Shown piece after piece: positions 18,201-26,700 of a stretch of 40,440 nucleotides of DNA. Position numbers and translations under genes: made by a program. Location: positions 1 to 40,440 of the forward strand of contig JAGNSU010000023.1 in the NCBI GenBank assembly GCA_017987895.1, written 5' to 3'. This stretch comes from Flavobacteriales bacterium (GTDB lineage: Bacteria; Bacteroidota; Bacteroidia; Flavobacteriales_F; PHOS-HE28). Position 1 is the first letter of the stretch; each line of letters begins with the position of its first letter. The notes under the pieces were generated by a model, which did no database searches, had not been told where the DNA came from, and was given only the letters and a program-made list of their open reading frames with translations.

Positions 18201-21200
18201 GGGATCGCCGGTGCACCGCCTTGCAGGTCGTTAAGCGCGAACTGGATCGCGGTCCACGCGCCGGAATGTTCCAGGCTGTCCTGGTCGTTGGTGGTGAGGA
18301 AACGTTCGTGCGTGATGATCTCGTTGAGGAATTGCTGCCAGGCGGATCCCAAGGGGCATTGACCCGTGGTTAAATAGATCTGATAGGCGGCATCCGCGGC
18401 GGACATGTCGCTGCCCTGGATCTGCGAAGGCTCCTCGAAGCGGCGCACCTTGTCATCGAAGTATTGATAGCTGTAGTGGCTGCACACCTGGCACCAGAGG
18501 TTGCGCGGCTGCTGGAGCCAGTTGGTGAGGAAATTCCAGTAACTGTTGCTGCCCCACCAATTCCAGAAGTAGGGGTATGGCGCGCCCATCTTGTTCCACC
18601 AAGTGCTGGTGGACTCCTCCCCGATGCAATAGTTCAGGCCCGGGCACTCGCACGTGCGCACGTACTCGTTCGCGCGGTTCTTCTGCACGATGTACTTACG
18701 GCTGAAATACATGTCCCGCACCCGGATCCACCAGGCATCGCCCTCGGTGCTGCCCACAATGATCGTATTGATGTTCGCGCAATCCGTCCCCTGGATGTTC
18801 CCAAGACATCGCACAATGCTCAGTGCGATCTGGCCCAGGTTGTACATGGTGCCATTGATCTCTGAGAAATTATCGCACTTGTACTGCAGGTCTTGCGCCC
18901 AGTCGTCCGCAGGCGTTACGAAAGGGTCCACGTTCCACAGGTTCACAGATTGCACCTCGAGCGATCCGTTCATCGTGATCCAACCCAATGCCTCCGCGGC
19001 GGTCAACGTTGTGCAGGATCTGAGCTTCGCATCAAAGTCATCGCTGGTGACGATGTTCAGCGGGTCCGTGTTCATCGGCCCGTAGCTCTTGCAATCCTGG
19101 TAATAGCAATACTCCGGGTGGAAGCGCACTAGGGAGCGCTCGAAGCCGGGCTGCCAGGCGATGTTCACGAAGTCGGTCACGTCGGCAAGGAACTCCGGGT
19201 AGGTGTACCACAGCGGTCCATCCGGGGTCGCGTGTGTGGGATCGATGATGGGCGGATCATAGACATTGGGACTTAGCTCTATCAGCCACACTTTGGTGCG
19301 ATCACCGTTCATATCTCGGTACTGCTCGTGGGTGGAGCCATCCGGCTCCTTGAACCACGGTTGCCGCCAAAGCACTTCGTTCTCGTCGATCTGCCGATAC
19401 GCTGGGGAGTTATTGTTCCAATACGGTCGTGCCAACAGCCGCTCCGAACCTGTCCCACCATAGAGCACAGAAGTAGGATCGGTAACCACCACGTTCTGGT
19501 TGGCGTCCAGGGTGTACTCGCAATACTGTCCATGGCGCGACATATCGGTCACCATGTTGCGGTAGGCCACCTGGCACCAGCTCTCCTCGGCGCACATCTC
19601 ATCGCAGAAGGTGAGGTAAGCGTAATACTCCGCCTCGTTGCTCTCTGGATTGGTCAGCAGGAAATGCTGCAGGGTGCCCAAGGCGGTATAGCAATCGGCG
19701 CAATCCACCGTGCAATCGGTTAGATCCACCTCTCCTTCCAAGAGGTCATAGAAGTAGTCGAAGTCGTGAACGCAGGTATTATAGTCCGGATCGATCAAGC
19801 GCTCCACATAAAAGTCTCGTGCCGGATCATGAACGCGCAACACTTTGGTGAGCGTCCACTCGCCCTCGGTCAGCGGGACTGTCACCGGGTCTGGCGAAAA
19901 TTCAAAACTTGTCGGGTCCATGTTGCACTCGAACATCAGCGCCTCATTACCCAGGTTCAGCTCTCCTACGATCCCCTGTTGCAGTGTTGTCGTCACCCCG
20001 CATTCATCCGTGAGGAGGATATCCAACTCATACACGCAATGCACACAGAGATCATTACCGAGTGTATCGGCCCAGCAATCGTCCGTGAGCAGGATGCTGC
20101 TCATACGATAGTCGAAGATGTAGTCACCTCCACATGCCACTGGGATCGTGGTACTGAAATAAAGCTGCGGTCCATCGGGCCGCCGTTGATTCAAAGCGGG
20201 GGATAAGTTGGACAGGCCATTGAACAGGTCCGTGGTCAGTTCCACTTCATTTGCCGGCAGCGGTTCCATCCCCGGTGGCGCATCGCAGGTCAAGGAGGTC
20301 GCCACCGTACGGCCTGCGATATCGGTATAAGTTACCGACCATTGTTTGTTCGGATCGCGCTGCACGGTCTTCTGATAGTGGTGCGCGTACCCAGCCTCAC
20401 TGCCGAAGAGCCGGTCCAGCTGGATCTGCTCGGGCTTCCCGTAATAGATCCTGGTCTCGTGATCGGCGCCCAGTTGCAGGTCGGGGCCTACCCCACCCTG
20501 TTGCCGCAAGCGACCTGTCTTATCACGCGTAAACTCCTTCTGTGCGTAAGGGCGCTTGTCCGCCGCAGGCAGGAAAGAAGGCGCCGGTACGATAGGATCG
20601 GTCGCATTGGGATACGACTCGGAGTAATAGAACTCGGCCCCGCTCTCATTGTTCAGATCGGGTCCCTCCACTTCGCAGCCATCCGGTCCGGTGCCCGGCA
20701 CGATGTCATGCCAGTCCAAGGTCTGCGCAGCGCCCCCGTTATCGGCCATGTTGAAGTCGGGGTAGTACTTGATCGGCGCCCAATCCACATTATCCAAGGG
20801 ATCGCAATCGCCCGTCACCATAGGCACGGGTAGGATGTCGACGGCGGGCCGGCCGATCGCATCGTACACGCTCTCGCCGATGATCGGCACCATGAGCGAG
20901 TTGTTGCGCGTCACCACTTGGCGACTGCGCGAGGTGCCATCCGCATAGGTCATTACTTCCTTGCGCTTGCCCTCTTCGGCGAAGGAGCTGGTGGCCTGCC
21001 AGTTCTTTTCGCGCTGGTGGCCGGTGACGTGCTTGGCATATGTCGGGTATGGTCCTTCCACATCGCCGTCCTGGTCAGCACCCGCCCATACCGTGTAAAT
21101 GGGAACCTCTGGTTCCATCGGGTCACGGCCTACGCCACGCACCCGGAACACGATCCAGCCGCGATCATACAAGAGCGGTATGCGGTAGGACGTGTTCGGT

Positions 21201-22036
21201 GTGGTGATCCGCGTGGCGTTGTTGTGGAGGTCGTAGAAAATGGCGGTCCGTGGGCGCTGCGTCCAATCGTTCCACGAGGGTATCTTGCTGTAGTCATCCA
21301 CCCAGGTCCACTCGAGCTGATATTCCACCATGCCCGCAAGGGTACCCCAGGTTACCAGCAGTTCATCCGCTTGGGCCTCGGTATCCCCCGCACAACCCTG
21401 GTAGCTCGCGCCGAGGTTCGGCGGAGGGATGTTCAGGTTCACGTTCCGCACATTGTACCAGCGGATGCGCAGGTCGAAGAACATCCCGAGCGGTAGTTCC
21501 GTGGCGGTTTGGTAGCCACTGCCGGTGTTCACCTGCACGTTGTCCAGGATGAGTTCCATGCGATGGGCATCGCTGGCCATCCAGGCATCGGCGTTCGTAG
21601 CGTCGAGGTCCGGATCCAGACCGGTTACGCTGATGCCATCCTTGCGGATCCCGATCTCCAGGTCCACATACACCAGTTCGGTCTCGTCGTCGATGCTTTT
21701 GTAATCCCCATGGTCCGGATTGGTGGTGAGGGTGACACGCAGCCGCGCCTTCACGTCCATGTCAACCACCGCCGCATCATTGAACAGGTGGTAGTTGCTG
21801 CGCAGCACGATATGGTCCTGCAGACCGTAGGACGTGGTGATCTGCCCACTATGGGTCCACCCCAGGATCATCGTATCGCCCACTTGCACGGGCGTGGTGG
21901 GCGAAGCAGGCCACACGTTGGTCCAGTCCGGTTCCTGCGGTATCTGCGCCATGGCGCCAGGAGCATAAAGCGTCCATACCAATAGCCCGGCCATGCACCG
22001 GAACAGGAACGAGGTAGTTGCCGTGTAGCGCTTCAT
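9215..22036 (-). CDS. Giant Rhs/YD-repeat toxin-like protein with inserted beta-propeller and C-terminal zinc metallopeptidase tip
   Basis: A 4273-aa exported protein with a signal peptide ending GAMAQ at about residue 31. Layout: 1-400, beta-rich region with the Bacteroidota Rhs N-terminal phrase SVYDAIGRPAVDILPVP; 400-1860, large beta-rich region with many cysteines; 1867-2225, four diverged ~85-aa Cys repeats (CECVEEYLAYL, CECAEAYIAYL, CYCVEGYLAHL, plus a looser first copy); 2297-2380, Rhs motifs YYDQAGNLVRTVPPAG and YNSLGQP; ~2430-3300, Ycf48/BNR-like propeller with repeated VG..G...RT.DGG..W; ~3310-4020, YD repeats; 4021-4062, Rhs core ending IYDPRAARWLSIDPYAHKY...YALDPNG; 4063-4273, variable tip. 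The tip holds HEIGH at 4186-4190 preceded by NHIYVDP, with downstream acidic residues (WETPVQQE) as possible third ligand. Rhs shells enclose and release C-terminal toxins. It overlaps both neighbours by 4 bp. There is no T9SS tail. Confidence 0.9.
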   Translation of the reverse strand: MKRYTATTSFLFRCMAGLLVWTLYAPGAMAQIPQEPDWTNVWPASPTTPVQVGDTMILGWTHSGQITTSYGLQDHIVLRSNYHLFNDAAVVDMDVKARLRVTLTTNPDHGDYKSIDDETELVYVDLEIGIRKDGISVTGLDPDLDATNADAWMASDAHRMELILDNVQVNTGSGYQTATELPLGMFFDLRIRWYNVRNVNLNIPPPNLGASYQGCAGDTEAQADELLVTWGTLAGMVEYQLEWTWVDDYSKIPSWNDWTQRPRTAIFYDLHNNATRITTPNTSYRIPLLYDRGWIVFRVRGVGRDPMEPEVPIYTVWAGADQDGDVEGPYPTYAKHVTGHQREKNWQATSSFAEEGKRKEVMTYADGTSRSRQVVTRNNSLMVPIIGESVYDAIGRPAVDILPVPMVTGDCDPLDNVDWAPIKYYPDFNMADNGGAAQTLDWHDIVPGTGPDGCEVEGPDLNNESGAEFYYSESYPNATDPIVPAPSFLPAADKRPYAQKEFTRDKTGRLRQQGGVGPDLQLGADHETRIYYGKPEQIQLDRLFGSEAGYAHHYQKTVQRDPNKQWSVTYTDIAGRTVATSLTCDAPPGMEPLPANEVELTTDLFNGLSNLSPALNQRRPDGPQLYFSTTIPVACGGDYIFDYRMSSILLTDDCWADTLGNDLCVHCVYELDILLTDECGVTTTLQQGIVGELNLGNEALMFECNMDPTSFEFSPDPVTVPLTEGEWTLTKVLRVHDPARDFYVERLIDPDYNTCVHDFDYFYDLLEGEVDLTDCTVDCADCYTALGTLQHFLLTNPESNEAEYYAYLTFCDEMCAEESWCQVAYRNMVTDMSRHGQYCEYTLDANQNVVVTDPTSVLYGGTGSERLLARPYWNNNSPAYRQIDENEVLWRQPWFKEPDGSTHEQYRDMNGDRTKVWLIELSPNVYDPPIIDPTHATPDGPLWYTYPEFLADVTDFVNIAWQPGFERSLVRFHPEYCYYQDCKSYGPMNTDPLNIVTSDDFDAKLRSCTTLTAAEALGWITMNGSLEVQSVNLWNVDPFVTPADDWAQDLQYKCDNFSEINGTMYNLGQIALSIVRCLGNIQGTDCANINTIIVGSTEGDAWWIRVRDMYFSRKYIVQKNRANEYVRTCECPGLNYCIGEESTSTWWNKMGAPYPYFWNWWGSNSYWNFLTNWLQQPRNLWCQVCSHYSYQYFDDKVRRFEEPSQIQGSDMSAADAAYQIYLTTGQCPLGSAWQQFLNEIITHERFLTTNDQDSLEHSGAWTAIQFALNDLQGGAPAIPGEIDAHLTGGNDLEIAIDENWDMSVECTVTLQEPTVGFDWNSIIYVANITEQMPVGHFRIGVYYMDADGVTQLEEIDGVMCEQYQLWPCNFPRTCEPNEFALHLESLMSMLAYGNHLESASVPLSTTQIPGGGSTMQAQIHPSISGLFAASPTFQWSYVPGGPSLILSNTAQAGVFLRLDDLTTEPDAQPVGYYLAQTASLLNITSNYENFFTVDLLDNNGVLVATLSGALFWEEGGVLTPLPAGECDLPDPVGCQTMGHVSYADLLAVLEERLTDPGVNLSQLDLAESPHITQSLLSSLVPDCDSTWTSGGVSCLLGSWNNGTDTWTLDDCLTLEFTGSWQVPIDAFGDAEFTGTPDQPSGAYHSFIVDLMVGGSVAGQLEVTTCMDLMPCEPCMPDSGAMSGEGEGQPIAARYGMSDEEMIEAGLVHEDLMWPKYAEYTTAVAGLNQRFGYIPSDSLYMDPLDYPSFRAKGFQHILGSYLKYIDGFQPVADKEDLLYQPSAFTVEYSGSVNVTEEYTSYQNAVADYNTRATALSKPTITAVADSTFKQLLAADVSRLYVNDLVERYPSNTPPQGLVQYIAQQGAPTDPCADIYTEQYLVAYAWLEAHNADSTTRCPGYAIYSPLVSYEDFLAANLCCSDTGMAVLAAYLELFYNDTLPCPGELPRLKLCPEDDEEAGQAKALIDDERECQRLYLLWLEMLDKYHQPSAYYAFTHIGLPNHYKSFEEFMAAGLCECVEEYLAYLETYLAWKLGQEPLPDVVTIEEFCNPTEDPCCLLFDAVLDALAAYDTSAYYYATHHALKTCDLRDCASFIAEGFCECAEAYIAYLQVYINWHPQIPMPQDKPLCIKEWCLGYDPTECEQLYTEYMQTLISLQPILQAYNAANNTNFQFQFADASLFTPNELCYCVEGYLAHLSVVFADLDAHRDELEAGRILMLIRWCEEPVPCDPVLYPVIGEINTTIDPDSGCIMDLLNTLHLNATTWYNQYLDTLTQDVTELYDSTCMQAFESFTMQFTDQEHHFTLYYYDQAGNLVRTVPPAGVALPTFTSSLDPDALRIADDRLNGTHTYFTGHRMASDHLYNSLGQPTRSAMPDQDDMKIWEPSLTSGLPAFLQVTDSWFKPGGQGYLSGYRDISGLTRGYVYGTADGGATWHRKTGLLGLDLHDVHFPSAGVGYSVGDQGSLLRTEDGGNNWDLRPTANLTHDIALRGVMFENDDDGVMVGSTGGDAWSGYTTDGGVSVTANTPADFQAFTGIGLDGSTYCATAIDDDDLNGAVLTGTGTSWSTTTGMRGRMASDHKAMATLGTNEVWLGGQRGVLLYSDDNGDEWRMVATGHKDDFWDLHFYTQSVAVAIMDSTDQFGTFHIGVLRASFDGGNTWVAKGKPHHDLNDFHAYDGSHLIAVGKDGQVVRVMMSTTNVVTTDIGTLMNGATVEHTSVWAGMDGAVLRLVVGSDDGTLRFCANAVPAAATWANTHTTGGDGILAIAAHADPGVQVNAVVVDDTGERFDAALLPVGPAQALTGVGTGYVPILAQPDADAAITAETTSDLEVLDLTSFPILVAPTIWPSTGSLADLQTMAFSGGTLVQAGLAGAIQNAPGSTWTDQSKKVQPLRLYGITDDGKVAVGEEGLVYHNDGSQWNAIPSPAFDDLLDAAMHNPYFVVCVGEGSTVFMLDLTNPMAAVTSHTLPISTTVLSIAVNNGSARTLGTPDGSILYAPTSGAAYTVLPFNGGAVNGLAPRPGSNDVMAVGGQSMVHRVMTTTRIAIPDVFTPRLNGIHFANGSDGYTVGDARIVRHTADGGTTWQAVPTSSAMANAALHDVYTTAPGNAVTVGDAIACSLDGVNVASIITGLSGKSLRGVAISPSGAGVIVGHNGGNGIYYQRDPGGSSWTSTAFGPRLNAVWSFPRYLDQDRFLLAGFGGNMIRTYWDEPTTQWLSHPNCTTLVDPVNALFFHDHVAGYAVGNDGEVARTNSIVTTPDFSTLAWDALQDDIDDGLAGQGTIGSIDLTTIGFSDRYHGFYAGTYAPDENFARIVNDESGLFSQRFWYDALGRIVLSQNSKQRAPLTAVTPQPQRFSYSLYDDLGRVVEAGEVTEDNTDIFDANGWKAQLGYEVGGVENPNVVEPNMLAAWVAGRTRREVTRTYYDEEVTAFGLPSNYEQRNLRLRVASTTFQEDGQATDYDHATHYSYDIHGNVDDLLQDHPQMAIDLANDIQDPMRWKRMKYRYDLISGNVLQVKYQEGDADQFYHKYEYDADNRITKVETSLDNTLYHTDAEYFYYPHGPLQRTELGEQKVQGMDYAYTLQGWLKGINSELLTPDNDMGLDGVVGSGLDNDLVGRDAYGLSLTYHGNDYRATDNARWDNATFHRPFAPQNFAWPDWHPLYNGNIATTVNSLEPFGVGGWQGTTNEVGQVLAGLYRYDQLNRLRQMRTRAGLVATSNDWTVLTPPTGQDADKYLSTYEYDANGNIDRATRFDQDGVIYDELLYRYQNDGALVRNRLYQVIDEEDDANLIVNETDDGFEDYPYQDDDITDQDDALLTINTANNYGYDELGNLIRDDLNEIGGVDWTVAGKVKAVTRPGGSPLEPLEFAYGADGQRTEKTIGTGGNLIREHYVWDAQGNVMAIYRHEPGGGNFTLKERALYGSNRLGRYVEEVEFIPPPTIPMTQAADDRRLQYEMIDHLGNVGTVVTGRLLIGNGAPHEAQVLSAQGYEPFGSLLPGRNYSSDSYRFGFNRAEKDDEVYGATGTSYDFGDRIYDPRAARWLSIDPYAHKYASISPYAFVGNSPIYALDPNGREILIVHNGRARKYTIGMKPGIFTARRVKESIAMLNDIAKVKGAAFEEVVTSDKTLELRTDAERVPADNTGDFWHFWSADNMTEPGAPNHIYVDPRMAGMELDADGNVISTSSPTSALSHEIGHFYYDVLHPEEKNQGTGTNHDQIVPEWETPVQQEMNNQGDNGMPRTTETEEKAVGGYNYKSTSPSSTEPDVSTPTGRKAAEKLK

Positions 22037-22776
22037 CGCGGTCGCGTATCGATCACTTCATAGCCTGCATAAGGTCCTATCGCTTTGGCCGAGGTGCCGC
22101 TCAAAGCCAGCACGTTTGTCCATGACAGTTCATCAGTGGAAAGGTCGAGGGGCCTTGGTGTCTCGAAGGAGAACACCACGCGCGGACGCACAATGGCGGT
22201 GAGCGGATTGCCGGGATCCACGGCCATCGGCTCCGCCTGCACCAGGGCGAGCTGCTTCATCCAGCCATCGGTGCCGAAGGCGAATTCGATGTATTCCCAT
22301 TTGTAGGCTTTCGTCAAGTACAGGCGATACCGCGCTTCCCTGTGATCGCTGGATCGGGTAGCCTTCACGGCCTTGGTGAACATCTCCTTTTGGATCTCCG
22401 CGCCGAGCATTTGGAAAGCTTCCTGCCCCGCGCCCAGCACTACGGTGCGCTGGTCTGGAACCACCATCACTTTCATCCGTCCCTCTTGGTAGGAAACCCG
22501 CCCGAAATGATCGGCCCGATACAGGTCCCCGGACTTGCGGATATCGCAGGCCACCACTTCGTGCGGCTCCTTGTCCGTCAGGTCCCGGTACGAAGCGACC
22601 TCCACCCCCATGCGGTACTGCCGTTGCCCAGCGTATTTCGCGGCGGCCGCGTAATAGGCCCCCGACACGTCTTGAGGCTTAGCATCCTGCCACGACTGGG
22701 CTCCCGAAGTTCCGCCGAACATGATGTGCCCTGCGAACAGAAGGATGGACGGCGCTATGTGCCGAGGACGCATCAT
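22033..22776 (-). CDS. Exported (periplasmic) protein of the Rhs operon, unknown family
   Basis: A 247-aa protein with a signal peptide (hydrophobic segment SILLFAGHIMFGG, cut near GAQS). The mature part alternates strands and helices (YRMGVEVASYRDLTDKEPHEVV, RMKVMVVPDQRTVVLG, YIEFAFGTDGWMKQLALVQ, RPRVVFSF). The size and the pattern of a folded half-barrel reading out small residues loosely recall LolA-type periplasmic chaperones, but no diagnostic motif supports that. It overlaps the genes on both sides by 4 bp, so it is produced in step with the giant Rhs protein. It may assist its passage or folding in the periplasm; this is inference. Confidence 0.7.
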   Translation of the reverse strand: MMRPRHIAPSILLFAGHIMFGGTSGAQSWQDAKPQDVSGAYYAAAAKYAGQRQYRMGVEVASYRDLTDKEPHEVVACDIRKSGDLYRADHFGRVSYQEGRMKVMVVPDQRTVVLGAGQEAFQMLGAEIQKEMFTKAVKATRSSDHREARYRLYLTKAYKWEYIEFAFGTDGWMKQLALVQAEPMAVDPGNPLTAIVRPRVVFSFETPRPLDLSTDELSWTNVLALSGTSAKAIGPYAGYEVIDTRPR

Positions 22777-23753
22777 TGGGGTTGCACCGGGGCGCTTTGC
22801 CGGTTCTCCTGGATGGTCATGATGCCGCGTTCGGTCTCCTTCTTCACCCGCACGAGCCTTCCTTCCGCGTCGTATTCATAGAAGGTGGCGTAGTGCCGCT
22901 CGTCCAGTTCGGCCACGAAGCGCAGGTTCGTTGGATCGTAGACATAGCACTTCATGCTCCCGTCCGCAGGGAACAACCGGATGTCATCATATAGCACCTC
23001 GTCATTGCCGGGTCCTGTACCGAACTCTATCTCCAACCGGGCCGCGTTCGTGGGGATATCGATGATACCCTCCATCCGTTGCCAGCCATCAATGATGTTC
23101 CCCGTTAGTCCGGCGGGATCCGTTTGGATCACACCACCGTTCACATCCAGCGAGCGGATGGAGAGTTGGGGCAAGGTGAACGTGATGTCCGGGCTGCCTG
23201 CAGGCAGTTCCTCATGCGCCCAGGCGTTCACGATATACCGCTCGCCCGGTTCCGGAGAGAAGTGCGGGGTGCAGCCTTCACAGGGTGGTGGGCAGCTCAC
23301 CGTGCGTGCCAGATCGAACTGGATGTCCCCGGCTTCGCAATCCCCGGGTGGAGCCTCATATGCGATATAGTAGTAACCCGGAGAAGTGAACAACAGGGGT
23401 TGCACGCTCCATAGCGTACCTGCTGAATCGCTTGTGGCCAGCGGGGGGGTGCTGCAATCCGAGTGGGTCGAGCACGCGGGATAGTCGGTGGAATAGAACC
23501 AACGCACGGTAGCACCTGGTGCAGTGCGGATCTGCAACGCACCCAGCCAAGGACGGCAACACCGGAAAGCGAACCACAAGCAGCATCCCGCGTCCAGATC
23601 TGTGTAGTGGTAGTCGATCGAATACTCGACGAAATGGGGATGCAGGCAGTCCGTGTTCGTCGGATCCGTCACGAACTCATCGAGATAGATCTGTGGTTGG
23701 CCCATGGACAATGAGCCCAGTGCCAGAGAGAATGCGAAGAGGAATGAGCGCAT
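22773..23753 (-). CDS. Exported protein with a C-terminal YD-type Rhs tail motif
   Basis: A 326-aa protein with a signal peptide (MRSFLFAFSLALGSLSMGQ). The N-terminal domain is Cys-rich (CCLWFAFRCCRPW; CSTHSDCSTPP; CPPPCEGC). A jelly-roll-like region follows (GERYIVNAWAHEELPAGSPD, NEVLYDDIRLFPADGSMK). The last ~60 residues read YDPTNLRFVAELDERHYATF, then YEYDAEGRLVRVKKETERGI, which is the tail normally seen at the C-terminus of large SpvB/Rhs-like proteins of Bacteroidota. Here that tail sits on a small separate gene directly after the 1861-aa SpvB-like gene. ATG 23753 is chosen for the signal peptide; the frame opens at 23804, inside the upstream gene. It overlaps the next gene by 4 bp. Confidence 0.75.
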   Translation of the reverse strand: MRSFLFAFSLALGSLSMGQPQIYLDEFVTDPTNTDCLHPHFVEYSIDYHYTDLDAGCCLWFAFRCCRPWLGALQIRTAPGATVRWFYSTDYPACSTHSDCSTPPLATSDSAGTLWSVQPLLFTSPGYYYIAYEAPPGDCEAGDIQFDLARTVSCPPPCEGCTPHFSPEPGERYIVNAWAHEELPAGSPDITFTLPQLSIRSLDVNGGVIQTDPAGLTGNIIDGWQRMEGIIDIPTNAARLEIEFGTGPGNDEVLYDDIRLFPADGSMKCYVYDPTNLRFVAELDERHYATFYEYDAEGRLVRVKKETERGIMTIQENRQSAPVQPQ

Positions 23754-23770
23754 GATGATCCGCTTTCGAA

Positions 23771-26700
23771 TTAGTAATCGGACCAAGTCCGTGAGGTTTT
23801 GCACCCGTTCGCATCCTCTACGGTAAAGCGCACGATATACATCGAACCCATGGTGCTGGCCACCACGTTCAACTCGTTGGGTGCGACCAGTTGCAGATCG
23901 ATCGTGCCGTTGCCGGCAAGAACTTCATAGCTGAAATTGTACGGAGGCGTGCCCATGCTCGCTATGATCTGGCTTGAATTGGGCGAGATGTAGAGGTCCA
24001 GATCGCATCCCGGTGGGGGGCAACTCCAGAGGTCCATGGAAATGATCACGGGATCGTCCTCAGAGGCACGCACGCTCCAGCGTCCGGTATGCGCTGCGGT
24101 GTTCGTGACACCGAGCGGTGCATCGATCTCCCAGCGCCGGGTGGTGCAGTCGCCGATCATCCCTTCCTCGAAATTGTCGGTGAGGATCTCCGCGTAGCGG
24201 GCATTACGGGCCACCGCCGTCGGCAGGCTGCCATCGAAACCGAAACTGGCGGCGGAGTAAAGGCCGAGCGCATCGCGGTTCTCCAGCTCGGTGCCGCGCC
24301 GGTTGTACAGGGTCACTTCGCGCGCGGTGGTCCAGCCCGCCTCGGCGATGGTCCAATCACCGGTCTGCAACTGGTAGTAGGGCGCGAACGCCGTGTACAC
24401 CCCATCGCGGCGGATGTTCGTGTTGTAATCGTAGTTCGATCGCGTGCGCTCGGTGAGCCACACCATCTCCTTGTGCAGGCGCCACTGCCCCTTGCGCCCA
24501 AGCAAGTAGTCGTTCAATGTTTCGGCCCCTTCGCCCTGCTCTTCGCAGGCGCATTCGGTGCGCCACACATTGCCGAACACCTTCACCTTTGAGTCTAGCA
24601 CGGCGCTATAGGCATTGCTGGCCAGCGTAGCGAGCGGGTCGTGCTGCAGGGTCAGGTCCATCATGTTCTGCGTCTGCATGTTCCGCCGGCCAGAACGCAG
24701 GACCTTCACCGCGCCGGTAGCTGACACGTTATTCCCGTTGCGGTCGATCACATGAATGCTTCCGGGCTCCACATCCGCCACCCATCCGCGTACCGGCGAA
24801 CCACCACCGGTTGGCCAAATGGCCAGTTCATCCGCTTCGCTGAAGTACTTTGCCGCGTCGGTCACCGTCGCCCAACCGTTCGTATTGAAGGTCAACGAAC
24901 CGAAGCGCGCGCCCATGTTCGCATAGGCCGGACCCATGCCGTCGTAATACCAATAGGCCGGGTACGACATGGAATAGATCGGATCCTCGAAACCATTCTG
25001 CACCTTGGTAAGCAGCACGCCTCCGGTCACCGCATCACGCGCGAGATTCTCGGTGACCACTTGGGATCCATTGCTCATGCGCGTCACCTTGGTCAACTGC
25101 CCGAAGCGATGCACCTTCTTCACCAGCACACCGGTCTTATAGCGCGTGCTTGATGAGGAATAGGTGGGCAGGATGATCGGTATGGGTACCGGCACGATCC
25201 CGATGATGAAGGTCTCCACGTTCACCTGCACGCCTCCGGAGGTGTTCTTGTTCACGAACTCGCGCATGTCCGCCACGAACTCGTATTGCAGGCCGATGTC
25301 CTTGTCCGCCACCTGGCCGTTCGCGTCAATGGTCTTCAGCGTGTTCACGAGCCGGTAAGCATCACCCATCGCCGTACAGGCATAGGTGTATTCCTCGGTG
25401 GAGATGGCCTGGTCCGATCCTTCCGGATACACGCTGATGAGCTTCGGCTTGCCATGCATGTCGTTCGTCTCGATGCTGTAGCCCTGGCTGGCGTGCATGT
25501 GGTCGATCACGTCGAAACCGAGCAGGGCGAGCGCGTTGAAACTGTTCTTGCGGCGCTGCGGATCGATCCCGGTGCGCGCGGTGATCGTAGGGAAGTCCTT
25601 CGCCGTGTAATATTCATGCACGCTCTTGCCGGTGCCTTGGGTGGCTTGGGAGCCCGCGTCGGGGAAATGGTCGGTGACGATCACCTTGGAATAGCCCACC
25701 TGGGGTGAAGGGAAGAAGGTCTCGCCGAATGGCTCCTCTTGATAGAAACGATCGTCGGGCGAGAGCGCCTTGCTCACCGTGGTATAGATCGGCTTGCGGA
25801 AGGGGTTCTCGTCCGCTCCGGTCAAGGGCTCGAACGAGGCCACGCCCCAGGAACCGTTCTCATCGCCGTACTGGTAATCCGTGCCATAGGTGAACGCTTC
25901 ATCCTGTTCATCATCTTCCATGGACTGCCAGTTGTCCAGCAGCCGCACCGCGCTCACGCGGTGGCCACCGCCGAACTTGCGGTGGTTGGGCACATTGAGG
26001 CGGACATAAGATTCGTTCTCCTTGAACTTGTTGAACTGGTTCGAATGATCGTCCAGCACTGACCGGTTCGGCCCTTCGAAGAAATCGTCGATACCGCTCA
26101 CCAAGCCAGAGACAGAAGTGATCATGGCATAAAAGAAGTCCGCGCCCACGTTCGCGTTATCGTCGCCGGTCCACTCCTGCTGGCCATCCCATGCATGCAC
26201 CAGATGGGAATAGTTCACTTGGAAGAACTCGATCGCCGCGCGACTGATCGGGTTGGTATCCTCGGGCGACGCACCTTCGTCAATGCCTACGTCCTTCAGT
26301 CTGAGCTTGCCCGTATAGATACCCCCTGCCTCCGACACCACAAGCTGATCCACTTCCGCATATCCCGAAACGTAGTCGTAGGTCGAAGCATCCTTGGCGT
26401 TCACTTTGAACCGGAAATACAGAAGGTCGATGCCTTGGCGAAGCGTGGCCGCTATCTCCGCTACGCTAGCGCCTGCCGGTATTGACCACGTCGGGATGTT
26501 GAAGGTGAACTCCTCGTTCTCATTCAGTTCACCGTCGCCACTGGTCGTGACTCCATCGATCTTGAACATGCGCATGGCCCGCCGGTTCTGCACATAAGCG
26601 TAGTCATCGGCTTCGTAATTCACCTCGATCGTGCCTCCGGTCGGCAAGGTGATCTTCTTCAGGCACCACGCTGCGGCCAGTTGCTTGGCTACTGCTGGGT

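Noticed and set aside
9215-22036. T9SS sorting domain on the giant Rhs protein
   Set aside because: The C-terminus is the variable tip ending in a charged low-complexity tail; neither type-A nor type-B sorting motifs are present.
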